This document shows, in pieces, positions 11,245 through 18,779 of a stretch of 64,000 bases of DNA. The stretch lies in assembly GCA_028278205.1 (NCBI GenBank), contig JANQES010000050.1, positions 1-64,000 of the forward strand. The letters are read 5' to 3'. The notes under the pieces were generated by a model, which was given only the letters and a program-made list of their open reading frames with translations, was not told the origin of the DNA and did not search any database. Source of the DNA: Rhodothermales bacterium. GTDB taxonomy: Bacteria > Bacteroidota > Rhodothermia > Rhodothermales > Bin80. A program made the position numbers and the translations under genes. The first letter of the stretch is position 1. The number at the start of each line of letters is the position of its first letter.

Positions 11245-12363
11245 ATGAAAAAGCTCTTCCTCGGTTTCGTTCTCGCGCTGATGCTGCCTTCTGCGGCACG
11301 CGCCCAGCACTCACATGCGCAGGAACGCCTCATCGAATTCCCCGACGTGCCCGGCTACCTGACGCTCAAATGCGACTTTCACCTGCACACGGTGTTTTCC
11401 GACGGCAGCGTCTGGCCTGACATCCGCGTCCAGGAAGCCCTCCGCGACGGCCTCGACGCCATCGCCCTGACCGATCACCTCGAATATCAACCCCACGCCG
11501 AGGATATCCCGCACCCCGACCGCAACCGATCCTTCGAGATCGCCGTCGAGTCGGCGGGCGAGGCGCCGCTGATCGTCATCAACGGCTCGGAAGTGACGCG
11601 CGATATGCCGCCGGGGCATTCCAACGCCATCTTTATAGACGATGCCAACCGCCTGCTCATCGACGACTCGGTGGCGGTCTTCCGCGAAGCCAAACGCCAG
11701 GGCGCCTTCACGTTCTGGAATCATCCCAACTGGACGTCGCAGCGGGCCGACGGCGTGGCTTTGCTGACGGATCTCCACCGGATGCTCATCCGCGAAGACC
11801 TCCTCCACGGCATCGAAGTGGTCAACGACCTGACGTACTCCGACGAGGCCCTCCAAATCGCCCTCGACCACAACCTGACGATCATCGGCACGTCGGACAT
11901 TCACGGGTTGGTCGATTGGCAATACGACGTGCCGCATGGGGGGCACCGGCCCATCACGCTCGTCTTTGCCACCGAGCGCAGTGCCGCCGGCATCAAAGAA
12001 GCCCTTGAAGCCCGGCGCACCGCCGCCTGGTTCAACAATACCTTGATCGGGCGCGAGGCCCACCTGATGCCGCTCATCGAGGCGTCTCTGACCGTCAAAG
12101 AAGCCCGCTACCTCGGCGATACGGCGGTGCTCTCGGTGCTGATCGAAAACACCTCCGACGTCGAATACCTGCTCGATAATCAGACCGGCTACACGTTCCA
12201 CGCCGCCTCCGACGTGATCGTCCTCAAACCCCACCAGACTACCCGCCTCGACGTTAAAACGCTGGATCGACAGGCCTCGATCTCGCTCGTCTTCGACGTC
12301 CTCAACGCCGTCATCGCCCCGAACACCCATCCTACGTTGACGCTGGCGGTGACGATTGATTGA
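11245..12363 (+). CDS. Secreted PHP-domain phosphoesterase (Sb-PDE-like)
   Basis: 372 residues. A cleavable signal peptide (about 1-20, ending ARAQ) directs it to the periplasm. The PHP metal-binding motifs are DFHLHTVFSDG (His46, His48, Asp53), TDHLEY (76-81), NGSEVT and, near residue 220, TSDIHG. PHP proteins hydrolyse phosphoester bonds at a multi-metal centre; close relatives in Bacteroidota are usually annotated as Sb-PDE family phosphodiesterases. The C-terminal 100 residues look like a beta-rich accessory domain. The substrate cannot be told from sequence. Confidence 0.85.
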   Translation: MKKLFLGFVLALMLPSAARAQHSHAQERLIEFPDVPGYLTLKCDFHLHTVFSDGSVWPDIRVQEALRDGLDAIALTDHLEYQPHAEDIPHPDRNRSFEIAVESAGEAPLIVINGSEVTRDMPPGHSNAIFIDDANRLLIDDSVAVFREAKRQGAFTFWNHPNWTSQRADGVALLTDLHRMLIREDLLHGIEVVNDLTYSDEALQIALDHNLTIIGTSDIHGLVDWQYDVPHGGHRPITLVFATERSAAGIKEALEARRTAAWFNNTLIGREAHLMPLIEASLTVKEARYLGDTAVLSVLIENTSDVEYLLDNQTGYTFHAASDVIVLKPHQTTRLDVKTLDRQASISLVFDVLNAVIAPNTHPTLTLAVTID

Positions 12364-12540
12364 TAGTTGGTCTTGATTCGATAACGTATTTGCCCTTATG
12401 ATCGCGTAATTACACGATACGGTTTGTATCTACAATTTCTTATGATTACTTATAGAGAAGTTTCGTTTAGACTCAGGAGTATGTAGTCAGATAAAACCCT
12501 TTTTCACTAAGTGCCGATGATGCGTCGGCAGGAGGTTATC

Positions 12541-13659
12541 ATGCCTATTCTCGATGCCGCACTTGCTTTCGCCTTGACGATGCTCGTCATCTCTTCGGTG
12601 GTCATGAAGGTCGTCGATCTCATCAGGACTGCGCTTAGAACACGCACGGCCACGTTGAAAAAGATGCTCGAAGATTACTTCGACAACGAGCTGCTGGGCG
12701 TGATCAAGCAGGAAGCGAAAGAATTAGCGATGGATCCTAAGGTTGCCGAGGCCTTGAAGAACACAGCCGATAAACTTATCAATGCGGTGCCTCAACCGAT
12801 CAAAGCAAAGGCTCCCGACCTGTTCGACCCTGACGTCACGGCCAATTTCAACAAGGCCGATCTGCTCAAAGTCGTCGATCTTGACAAGCTCGAATCGGTC
12901 TCGCGGGAAGACACGCTAAAATTCTTGAGGGGGACTGAGTTGGGCAAAAAAATCCTGGACCTGGGCGATGAGCAGGCGAAGAAACTTTTCGACGCGTTAG
13001 ATAAACGGTTCCAAGCCGTCGAAGATCGATTTACCGATTCTTTCCGCAAGCACTCGCGTTGGTGGTCGATGGGCGTGGCGTTGGTGCTCGCGCTCTGCCT
13101 CAACATCGACAGCATCTTCATCCTGGATTCGTACATCAAGGACGAGACCTTGCGGGAGGGCGTCGTCGCCCAGTTGGATGCCATCGTCACACGGTACGAT
13201 GCCGAGGTTTCCCAACTCCCTGCTGAAACCACAGAAGTCGCCCCTACGGAAGAAGTTGACGCAGGTGAGCAAGCAGACGACTCCGGCGGCGGCGGCGGCG
13301 GTGGCGCAAGCGCAGGAGCCGTCACTACCCTAATTCAGGAAACACCCCCCGACGACGACGCAGTCACAAAGGAAGGGCTTCAACAAGCCATCAGAGACAC
13401 CAGAGAGCAGATCGACGTGCTCAATACCAGCGGTTTTCCTATCGGCCCGAAGTTCTTTCCCCATGGCTGCTGGGGAGAGGATACGCCAAACTGCACGGCG
13501 AGGAATAGCGGCGGCGGCTGGTTTTTTTGGATCCTCGGCATCCTGCTGACGGGCTTCCTGGGCGGCCTCGGCACGCCGTTCTGGTATGACGTCATCAGTG
13601 GGATCACCAACATCGCGCAAAGAGCACACGCCGCCGGCAAAACCACGCGCGGCCAATGA
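12541..13659 (+). CDS. Membrane protein of unknown function, C-terminal GTPFWYD motif
   Basis: I start at ATG 12541 because GGAGG precedes it by five to six bases; an upstream ATG at 12511 would add ten residues. 372 residues with an N-terminal membrane segment (about 4-25), a charged helical region, a second segment (174-192), a poly-Gly linker (249-255) and a last segment (327-346) ending LGTPFWYDVISGI. The last motif (usually G-A/T-PFW-F/Y-D) recurs at the end of many uncharacterised bacterial membrane proteins. No enzymatic motif is visible. Confidence 0.75.
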   Translation: MPILDAALAFALTMLVISSVVMKVVDLIRTALRTRTATLKKMLEDYFDNELLGVIKQEAKELAMDPKVAEALKNTADKLINAVPQPIKAKAPDLFDPDVTANFNKADLLKVVDLDKLESVSREDTLKFLRGTELGKKILDLGDEQAKKLFDALDKRFQAVEDRFTDSFRKHSRWWSMGVALVLALCLNIDSIFILDSYIKDETLREGVVAQLDAIVTRYDAEVSQLPAETTEVAPTEEVDAGEQADDSGGGGGGGASAGAVTTLIQETPPDDDAVTKEGLQQAIRDTREQIDVLNTSGFPIGPKFFPHGCWGEDTPNCTARNSGGGWFFWILGILLTGFLGGLGTPFWYDVISGITNIAQRAHAAGKTTRGQ

Positions 13660-13722
13660 CGTGTCAGGCAGGAAAAATTATGCGGCATTTTTCTGCGTTG
13701 CGCCCGGATCAGCCTTGACATC

Positions 13723-13778
13723 GGTCATGAATCATGGGGCATGAGTCATGGGGATTTTTTCTCATGACCCATGACCTG
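13723..13778. repeat. Heptamer-repeat hairpin (TCATGGG family), copy 1
   Basis: The left arm repeats GTCATGA, ATCATGG, GGCATGA, GTCATGG. The shorter right arm (13761-13776) reads CTCATGACCCATGACC. The spacer is T-rich. It lies between the membrane protein gene and the gene remnants. Confidence 0.75.
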
Positions 13779-13788
13779 AGCTGCCGCC

Positions 13789-14061
13789 CTACTTCGCCGC
13801 GACGGGCTCGAAGCCGAGGCCGGTAAAGCGGTGCGGCGGCTGCGCTTCGAGCGTGAAGCTGCCTTTGATCTTGTGCCCCGTCTGCCCGGAGACGAGCACG
13901 AATTCGACCGAGTTGGGGCCGGTTTTATTGACCTGCTCGACGTCTAGATCCGGCAATTCTTCGTGCAGTTGCCGGAAGATGCCGAGGTGTTCGTCCATCG
14001 AAAAATTTTGGAGGAACGGCTCGTCGAAATGTTTTTCGACGAAGGCGCGGGTGTGGTCGTC
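13789..14061 (-). pseudogene. Remnant of a secreted hydrolase N- or mid-domain
   Basis: Read on the minus strand from about 14061 the frame gives TRAFVEKHFDEPFLQNF, then MDEHLGIFRQLHEELPDLDV and an alternating beta-strand pattern ending PHRFTGLGFEPVAAK and a stop. The pattern resembles the small helical/beta domain found beside serine-hydrolase or peptidase domains, but the identification is tentative. Only about 90 residues remain and no enzyme motif is present. The other side of the junction at 14061/14062 is a different gene on the opposite strand, so this is probably a truncated relic, although a short expressed 69-residue frame from ATG 13998 exists. Confidence 0.5.
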
Positions 14062-14343
14062 GTCGGCCTCAAGCTCGGCGCCGACGATTACCCGACCAAG
14101 CCGTTCGAGATGATCGAACTGCTGGCGCGCATCGAGGCGTTGCTGCGGCGGGCCGCCTCGTCATCGCCCCCAACCCCGGACGCCTATCAGTTCGGCGCCG
14201 TGCGTATTGATTTTCGCCGCGCCGAGGTCGCGCGCGGCGGCGAGCCGGTGGAACTGTCAGCCAAAGAGTTTCAACTCCTGCGATACTTCGTCGAGCACGC
14301 CGGGGCGGTGCTCTCGCGAGATGAGTTGCTGGGCGAGGTGTGG
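14062..14343 (+). pseudogene. Truncated OmpR-family response regulator
   Basis: The frame begins inside a receiver domain at VGLKLGADDYPTKPF, which holds the conserved Lys, and continues with ELLARIEALLRR. The winged-helix effector follows as far as SAKEFQLLRYFVEHAG and RDELLGEVW. The first 80 or so receiver residues, including the phospho-accepting Asp, are missing on the left. The DNA-recognition helix is missing on the right, where the coding sequence stops exactly at the start of a repeat arm at 14344. It cannot work as a response regulator. Confidence 0.8.
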
Positions 14344-14394
14344 GATTGCGGATATTTTATTTGCCGATTTGCCGATTTGCCGATTTGCAATTTG
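14344..14394. repeat. Left arm of a long inverted repeat (octamer words)
   Basis: GATTGCGGATATTTTA is followed by about four copies of the 8-base word TTTGCCGA. The inverse of the whole arm is found at 14731-14797, about 340 bases away, a much longer spacer than in the other elements. A second degenerate array of CCCGAATC/CCCGCATC words follows at 14395-14456. Confidence 0.8.
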
Positions 14395-14553
14395 CTCTCC
14401 CGCATCTCACATCCCGAATCCCGCATCTCGCATCCCGAATCCCGTATCCTGCATCATTCAAAGCTTTTTTTTGACGCGACGTGTTACTTTTTTAGCATTC
14501 CGCCGTAACCCATAAATGCCTCTCTTATTCCCGATAGGGAGGGACTTGGGTTC

Positions 14554-14598
14554 GGAGCGGCCCGGTGGCGAACAAGCTGCCGGGCCGCTCCTTCTTTT
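14554..14598 (+). terminator. Strong intrinsic terminator
   Basis: GGAGCGGCCCGG (14554-14565) pairs perfectly with CCGGGCCGCTCC (14580-14591) across a 14-base loop, followed by TTCTTTT. No intact gene now lies directly upstream, so it is probably left from a lost gene in this rearranged region. Confidence 0.75.
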
Positions 14599-14666
14599 AA
14601 CGCCCCGCCGGTCCGGTCGATACGAAGAGCAACGGTTCCTATCCCTCAACCCATTCCCCCGTACCG

Positions 14667-14753
14667 ATGCGCGCTCTTGCTTTTTTCCTGCTCTCGTTGA
14701 CGGTTACGCTGGCTGCACAGGCCCAATCAGCAAATTGGCAAATCGGCAAATGA
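14667..14753 (+). pseudogene. Orphan signal peptide, reading frame cut by repeat
   Basis: A 28-codon frame starts MRALAFFLLSLTVTLAAQAQ, a textbook Sec signal peptide with an Ala-x-Ala cleavage site. It then runs into the right repeat arm (SANWQIGK) and stops at a TGA inside it. The mature protein is missing. It appears to be the 5' end of a secreted-protein gene whose body was replaced or displaced by the repeat. Confidence 0.6.
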
Positions 14754-14797
14754 CAAATCGGCAAACCGGCAAATCGGCAAATAAAATATCCGCCATC
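14731..14797. repeat. Right arm of the long inverted repeat
   Basis: This is the inverse of 14344-14394: repeated CGGCAAAT words ending AAAATATCCGCCATC. A further array of ATCCGCCATC/CCGCTATCTG words runs to about 14840. The two arms bracket a terminator and the orphan signal peptide. Confidence 0.8.
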
Positions 14798-14910
14798 TGA
14801 TATCCGCCATCCGCTATCTGTGTTCATCTGCGCCCATCAGCGGTTGCACAGAACCCTCCCTCACGCGGCGGGTATCAGAGAGCGTCTGTGTCTTTTTGGA
14901 GAACCTGCTT

Positions 14911-16044
14911 ATGCTCGATGCCCAGCCCCAGAAGGCCCCTGGTCCGAAGCACGATAAACCAGATGGCACCCCGTATCATCTGATCAGCCGGAAAAAAGAC
15001 CTCTATCCTGTTAGCGACTTCTTCGAGTCGTATCTGGTGCGGTATGGGCGGATCAAGAAACAAGGCATCCGCTACACCGATCTGTCGCGGCATTATGAAG
15101 CCGTGCCGCTCTACAACGAGGAGGGCGAGGATACGCACTGGGCAACGGTCTTTTACAAACCCTACGAACAGCGCGAGATCCACCAGAACCTCCTGGTCAC
15201 GTACGCGCTGTTGAAGGCCGACGGCGACCTCACGGCGGTCAAAGATCTCTACGTAGACCGGGTAGACCTGTGCCTCTACGGCAACACGCTGCCCTACCGC
15301 GTGCGCATCGTCAACGCCCTCAACGAAAACTTCGACTATTTCTACGTCAAACGCACCGACGCCAACCGCATCTACGGGCTCGAACTCGAACACATCCTCT
15401 CGCCCAGCCGCATCCACTATTTCATCAAAGACAAGACGATCATCGAAGAGCACATCATCGGCATCCCCGGCGATGTCTTTATCCGCGACGACCTGCCGCC
15501 CAACCGCTTCGACCGTGTGCGCCTGGCCAAGCAGTTTGTCAAGTTCGACGTGCGCTGCTTCGTGCGCCTGCTGGGCGACATGCACGCCGGCAACTTCGTC
15601 GTCGACGTCCGGCGCGATTTCGAGAAGCACCATTATCTGATTCGGTCCATCGATTTCGACCAGCAGAGCCATCACTGGCGCAGGCAGGTCTACAACCCGC
15701 AAGACTTCCCGCAGAACGTGCGTTTCGTCAATGTGGTGCAGGAGTATCTGGCGCCCGGCAACATCGTGCAGTATCAGAAAGAAGAACGCGCGCTCATCGA
15801 AAACCGGGTCCGCGTCTCGCACGGGCGTTTCGACGCGTTGATGGACGTCATGCGCGAGGATATCGTCTCGAACGAGGGCTACGTCATCCGTCTCCGCGAG
15901 CAACTGGCCGAGCATTACGAAGACGAACAGTTCGAGCGCTGCATGACGATGGGCGATCTGGTCTATACCTCGATCCAATACCTCATGGATCACGACGACC
16001 CTCCTACCCCGTCGCTTCGCAGCCTGGTCGATTGGCTGGATTGA
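14911..16044 (+). CDS. Conserved protein with kinase-like GDMHAGN and IDFDQ motifs
   Basis: 377 residues from ATG 14911, which has GGAG nine bases upstream; a TTG five codons earlier is possible. RLLGDMHAGNFVVDV (about 219-233) followed by RSIDFDQQSHHW (about 245-256) resembles the catalytic loop and metal-binding Asp of aminoglycoside-phosphotransferase/HipA-type kinases (GDxHxGN then xDFD). A glycine-rich ATP loop is not evident. No signal peptide or membrane segment is seen. Kinase-like function is an inference; the family appears uncharacterised. Confidence 0.75.
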   Translation: MLDAQPQKAPGPKHDKPDGTPYHLISRKKDLYPVSDFFESYLVRYGRIKKQGIRYTDLSRHYEAVPLYNEEGEDTHWATVFYKPYEQREIHQNLLVTYALLKADGDLTAVKDLYVDRVDLCLYGNTLPYRVRIVNALNENFDYFYVKRTDANRIYGLELEHILSPSRIHYFIKDKTIIEEHIIGIPGDVFIRDDLPPNRFDRVRLAKQFVKFDVRCFVRLLGDMHAGNFVVDVRRDFEKHHYLIRSIDFDQQSHHWRRQVYNPQDFPQNVRFVNVVQEYLAPGNIVQYQKEERALIENRVRVSHGRFDALMDVMREDIVSNEGYVIRLREQLAEHYEDEQFERCMTMGDLVYTSIQYLMDHDDPPTPSLRSLVDWLD

Positions 16045-16200
16045 TAATTTTGGATTTTAGATTTTGGATTTTGGATTGGTCTCGTACAGCACCGTCCTCT
16101 CAACCGAAAAAGCCGCAGCGGTCCTGACCAGCGCGGCTTTTTCGATTGTTAAAAAGGGATCAGAAATCTCCCAATCCAAAATCTAAAATCCAAAATCCGT
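16045..16200. repeat. Composite repeat element, copy A2 (GATTTTG arms, hairpin core)
   Basis: Left arm: five 7-base GATTTTG/GATTTTA words (16046-16078). Core: a perfect 12-bp hairpin CGAAAAAGCCGC (16105-16116) / GCGGCTTTTTCG (16133-16144), which also resembles an intrinsic terminator. Right arm: inverted words CCAAAAT/CTAAAAT (16172-16198). It begins one base after the upstream stop codon, and its right arm supplies the stop codon of the convergent MBL gene. Confidence 0.9.
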
Positions 16201-16836
16201 CCCTCCTGTTAAAAACGGATTGGATTGGCGCTCGCGGCCTATCGTCGTAGCGGGGCCGTGGCCGGGGTAGACTTTCGTGGCATCGCCCAGGGGCACGAGT
16301 TTTTGGAAGATCGACTGCATCAACACCGGCAGCGAGCCGCCGGGCAGATCGACGCGCCCGATGGACCCCATGAAGAGCACGTCGCCGGCGATGACGAAGC
16401 CTTCGGCGGCATCGTAGAAGCAGATAGAGCCGGGGGCATGGCCGGGCGTATGGAGCACCTCCCAGACAGCCTCGCCGAAGCGGATCGTGTCGCCTTCATC
16501 GAGGAAGTGTTCGGGCACCGGCGGCGCCTCCAGCGGCGTGCCGAAGAACAACGCCTGCTCCTGCGACCGTTGGATGAACGGCAGGGCGTCGCGGTGCATC
16601 TGCCAGTCCATCCCGTAGCGCTCGGCGAAGTAGGCACAGCCGAAGATATGATCGATGTGAGTGTGCGTCAGCAGCAGATGCCGCAGCGTGAGATCGTTTT
16701 TTTCGAGATACCCGACGACGGCCTGCTGCTCGGTTTCAGTATTGCAACTCGGATCGACGAGCACCGCCTCGGCAGCGTCGTGGCAGACGAAACAGTTGGT
16801 CTGGAACGGGCTGAAGGTAAAGGTTTTGACAGTCAA
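16183..16836 (-). CDS. MBL-fold metallo-hydrolase (glyoxalase II-like)
   Basis: 217 residues. THTHIDHI at 57-64 is the metallo-beta-lactamase zinc motif (HxHxDH). HTPGHAPGS, the metal-bridging AGDVLF and PGHGP supply the other ligands. This is a compact cytosolic member of the hydroxyacylglutathione hydrolase-like group, which hydrolyses thioesters or similar. The last residues TDFGF and the TAG stop are encoded by the GATTTTG repeat arm of element 16045-16200, so the natural C-terminus may have been replaced by the element. Confidence 0.88.
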   Translation of the reverse strand: MTVKTFTFSPFQTNCFVCHDAAEAVLVDPSCNTETEQQAVVGYLEKNDLTLRHLLLTHTHIDHIFGCAYFAERYGMDWQMHRDALPFIQRSQEQALFFGTPLEAPPVPEHFLDEGDTIRFGEAVWEVLHTPGHAPGSICFYDAAEGFVIAGDVLFMGSIGRVDLPGGSLPVLMQSIFQKLVPLGDATKVYPGHGPATTIGRERQSNPFLTGGTDFGF

Positions 16837-17008
16837 GGGTTCTTTGTCCTTGGTTCTTTGTGCTGCATACCGATTTGTATGCGCTTCTCTCGAACGCTTC
16901 GATTGGGCTAAGGCTCCTTTATAGACGGCATGATGAGAAAACCCTTTGCTTCACGCCGCGTATAGACGGAGGTACCCTGTTAAGAAGCAACGGATTTCGG
17001 GAGATGCT

Positions 17009-17233
17009 ATGACAAACGTCGAAGCACTGACCAGAAAGCTACAAAGCCTGCCGGAGGAGAAGCGAGAACACTGGGCTGCGCTGTTACTCGACAGGTTGGA
17101 GCGGTTGGAAGCCTTACGCGAAGAAATCCGTAAGGGTGACGAGGAAATCGAACGAGGTGAGGTCGTTCCCTTTGATGCCGAGGACATCATCCGCCGAGGC
17201 CAGGAACGCCTTGCGGCAAAGCAAGCGAAGTAA
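17009..17233 (+). CDS. Antitoxin-like small protein
   Basis: 74 residues starting MTNVEALTRKLQSLPEEK; GGGAG lies five bases before ATG 17009, which favours this start over a longer reading from 16946. The protein is charged and helical with a short unstructured tail (QERLAAKQAK), as expected for the antitoxin partner of a ParE/RelE toxin. It lies six bases before a ParE-like gene. Antitoxins of this kind bind and neutralise the toxin and repress their own promoter. Confidence 0.8.
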   Translation: MTNVEALTRKLQSLPEEKREHWAALLLDRLERLEALREEIRKGDEEIERGEVVPFDAEDIIRRGQERLAAKQAK

Positions 17234-17239
17234 GGAATC

Positions 17240-17530
17240 ATGGCCCGCGTGATCCAAACGCGTTTATCGCTGCGTGATCTCGACTCTATCTGGGATTACA
17301 TGGCCGAGGATAATCCAGAAAAAGCATCCCGTTTCATCCGAGAATTGAGAGATCGAATAGAAATACTGGCCGAGCAGCCACGAATGGGCCGCCGCCGGGA
17401 TGAACTCTCAGTAGGACTCAGATCTTTCAGTTTTGGAAATTACGTCGTGTTTTACCGTATTGTGGACGATGATGTCATCATAAATCGCGTCTTGCACGGA
17501 CGCCAAAACATTGAAGACCTGTTTGATTAA
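17240..17530 (+). CDS. ParE/RelE-family toxin
   Basis: 96 residues. The sequence RLSLRDLDSIWDYMAEDNP, then IEILAEQPRMGRRRDEL, VGLRSFSFGNYVVFYRI and VLHGRQNIEDLF is the standard ParE plasmid-stabilisation fold: two helices, then a beta sheet ending in HGRQ(N/D)I. ParE toxins inhibit gyrase and RelE relatives cut mRNA; the Arg-rich GRRRDEL and HGRQ patterns fit ParE better. Its stop overlaps the 3' end of the convergent repeat-protein gene by four bases. Confidence 0.88.
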   Translation: MARVIQTRLSLRDLDSIWDYMAEDNPEKASRFIRELRDRIEILAEQPRMGRRRDELSVGLRSFSFGNYVVFYRIVDDDVIINRVLHGRQNIEDLFD

Positions 17531-18552
17531 TCGAAATTCCAGTTTATAATCGGCAGCCAGCGGGCGCGGCGTTTGTTGCCGGCGAAGTTGAGCAGGCCCA
17601 GTTGCACCCCGTTGAGATGCCAGGCATAGTTGATCAGGCCGATAGTCAGGCCGTTTTGATCGCCTTTGATGTGGTTGAAGGCGCTGATGGTAAACCCCGT
17701 CAGCCGCCCGCCTTCGGTGATGCGAAAATAGACCGGCGCGACGATAGCACCCGCCACATCTTCGCCGCCCGCCGCCACGCCCGACAGCACCAGGCCCCGG
17801 ATCGCCGACGCCCCGACGCCGACACCGCCGACGGCCACCCCTCTCAGCGTTCCGCCCGCACCCACGCCGACGCCGCCCATCATCATACCCGTCACATCGC
17901 CGCCTGCGCCCACACCCAGGCCGCCGAGCATCACGCCCGTCACGTCGCCGCCGGCACCGGCGCCCAGCCCGCCGAGGCCGATGCCTTTAAGATTCCCCCC
18001 GGCGCCGACACCCAGGCCACCGGCCAGGATGCCCGTCACGTTCTCGCCAGCGCCGACGCCCAATCCGCCGAGCATCACGCCCGTCACATCGCCGCCGGCA
18101 CCCACGCCCAGCCCCCCCATCATGATGCCGGCAACATTTCCACCCGCGCCCATACCCAGCCCGCCGAGGCCGATGCCGTTGATGCTCTCGCCGGCGCCGG
18201 CCCCCAGCGGCCCGATCATCACACCGTTGATCGACTCCTCAGCACCGGCGCCGAAAATGCCCGTCGCCAGGCCGTTGATGCGCCGCCCGCCGGTGACGGG
18301 CAAGCCCAGCGCAATGCCGTTGACGACGCCGCGGGCAGGGCTGTACGGCGTCCAGATCGTCGCGTTGATGCCGTTGACTTCGCGGAGCCGCCGGTCTCTA
18401 AAATTGAGCCGGATCCCGTTGACCGCGCGTGAGTCGCCGATGCTCAGGCCATAGCCATCGACGGTGAGATCGAGTGATTGAGCCGAAACAGGTTGCGGCT
18501 CGGTTGCAACAAAAACGAGGGCCAGCAAAAAGAGGATCGTAACCGTACGCAT
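17527..18552 (-). CDS. LA_2272-type surface repeat protein
   Basis: 341 residues from the ATG complementary to 18550-18552; the longer frame to 18762 lacks a signal peptide at its start. A signal peptide (about 1-25, ending VSAQ) exports it. The middle has at least seven 16-residue repeats of the type GGLGVGAGGDVTGVML, which should stack as a beta-solenoid, each turn beginning GG(L/V)G. The C-terminal part (NGLTIGLINYAWHLNGVQ) matches the LA_2272 surface-repeat pattern. Function is unknown; surface or cell-envelope location is inferred. Confidence 0.8.
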   Translation of the reverse strand: MRTVTILFLLALVFVATEPQPVSAQSLDLTVDGYGLSIGDSRAVNGIRLNFRDRRLREVNGINATIWTPYSPARGVVNGIALGLPVTGGRRINGLATGIFGAGAEESINGVMIGPLGAGAGESINGIGLGGLGMGAGGNVAGIMMGGLGVGAGGDVTGVMLGGLGVGAGENVTGILAGGLGVGAGGNLKGIGLGGLGAGAGGDVTGVMLGGLGVGAGGDVTGMMMGGVGVGAGGTLRGVAVGGVGVGASAIRGLVLSGVAAGGEDVAGAIVAPVYFRITEGGRLTGFTISAFNHIKGDQNGLTIGLINYAWHLNGVQLGLLNFAGNKRRARWLPIINWNFD

Positions 18553-18779
18553 GAAATGAGAGGGTGGGTTGAAAATATCATTGGTGGGGGCTAAAAAGGG
18601 TATGCGAAGCCCATACAGCTTTGTTTCATCCTCTTGAGAACGCGGGGGAGCGGACGATGTAGAAGACGAACGCCACGGCGCAGCCCTACGACAATAAGAA
18701 CAACCCGCGCGGCGTTCCGTACGTAAATAGCGCAATCTCACAACACCTTTTGAGATCAGCAAAGAATTAAAGAAAGCGT
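18553..18779. other. Divergent promoter region, no gene seen
   Basis: It separates the LA_2272 repeat protein gene (minus) from the metallophosphoesterase gene (plus). No convincing promoter pair, RNA or coding frame could be assigned by eye. Confidence 0.4.

Noticed and set aside
16098..16150. The core hairpin at 16105-16144 as an ordinary terminator only
   Set aside because: It does look like a terminator, but its repetition with the same flanking arms at 21540, and inside a coding frame at 27112, shows that it is part of a larger repeat unit.
17527..18552. Regular 48-base repeats that could resemble a CRISPR array
   Set aside because: Repeats are contiguous, lie in a single open frame encoding a solenoid protein, have no unique spacers and no cas genes are near.
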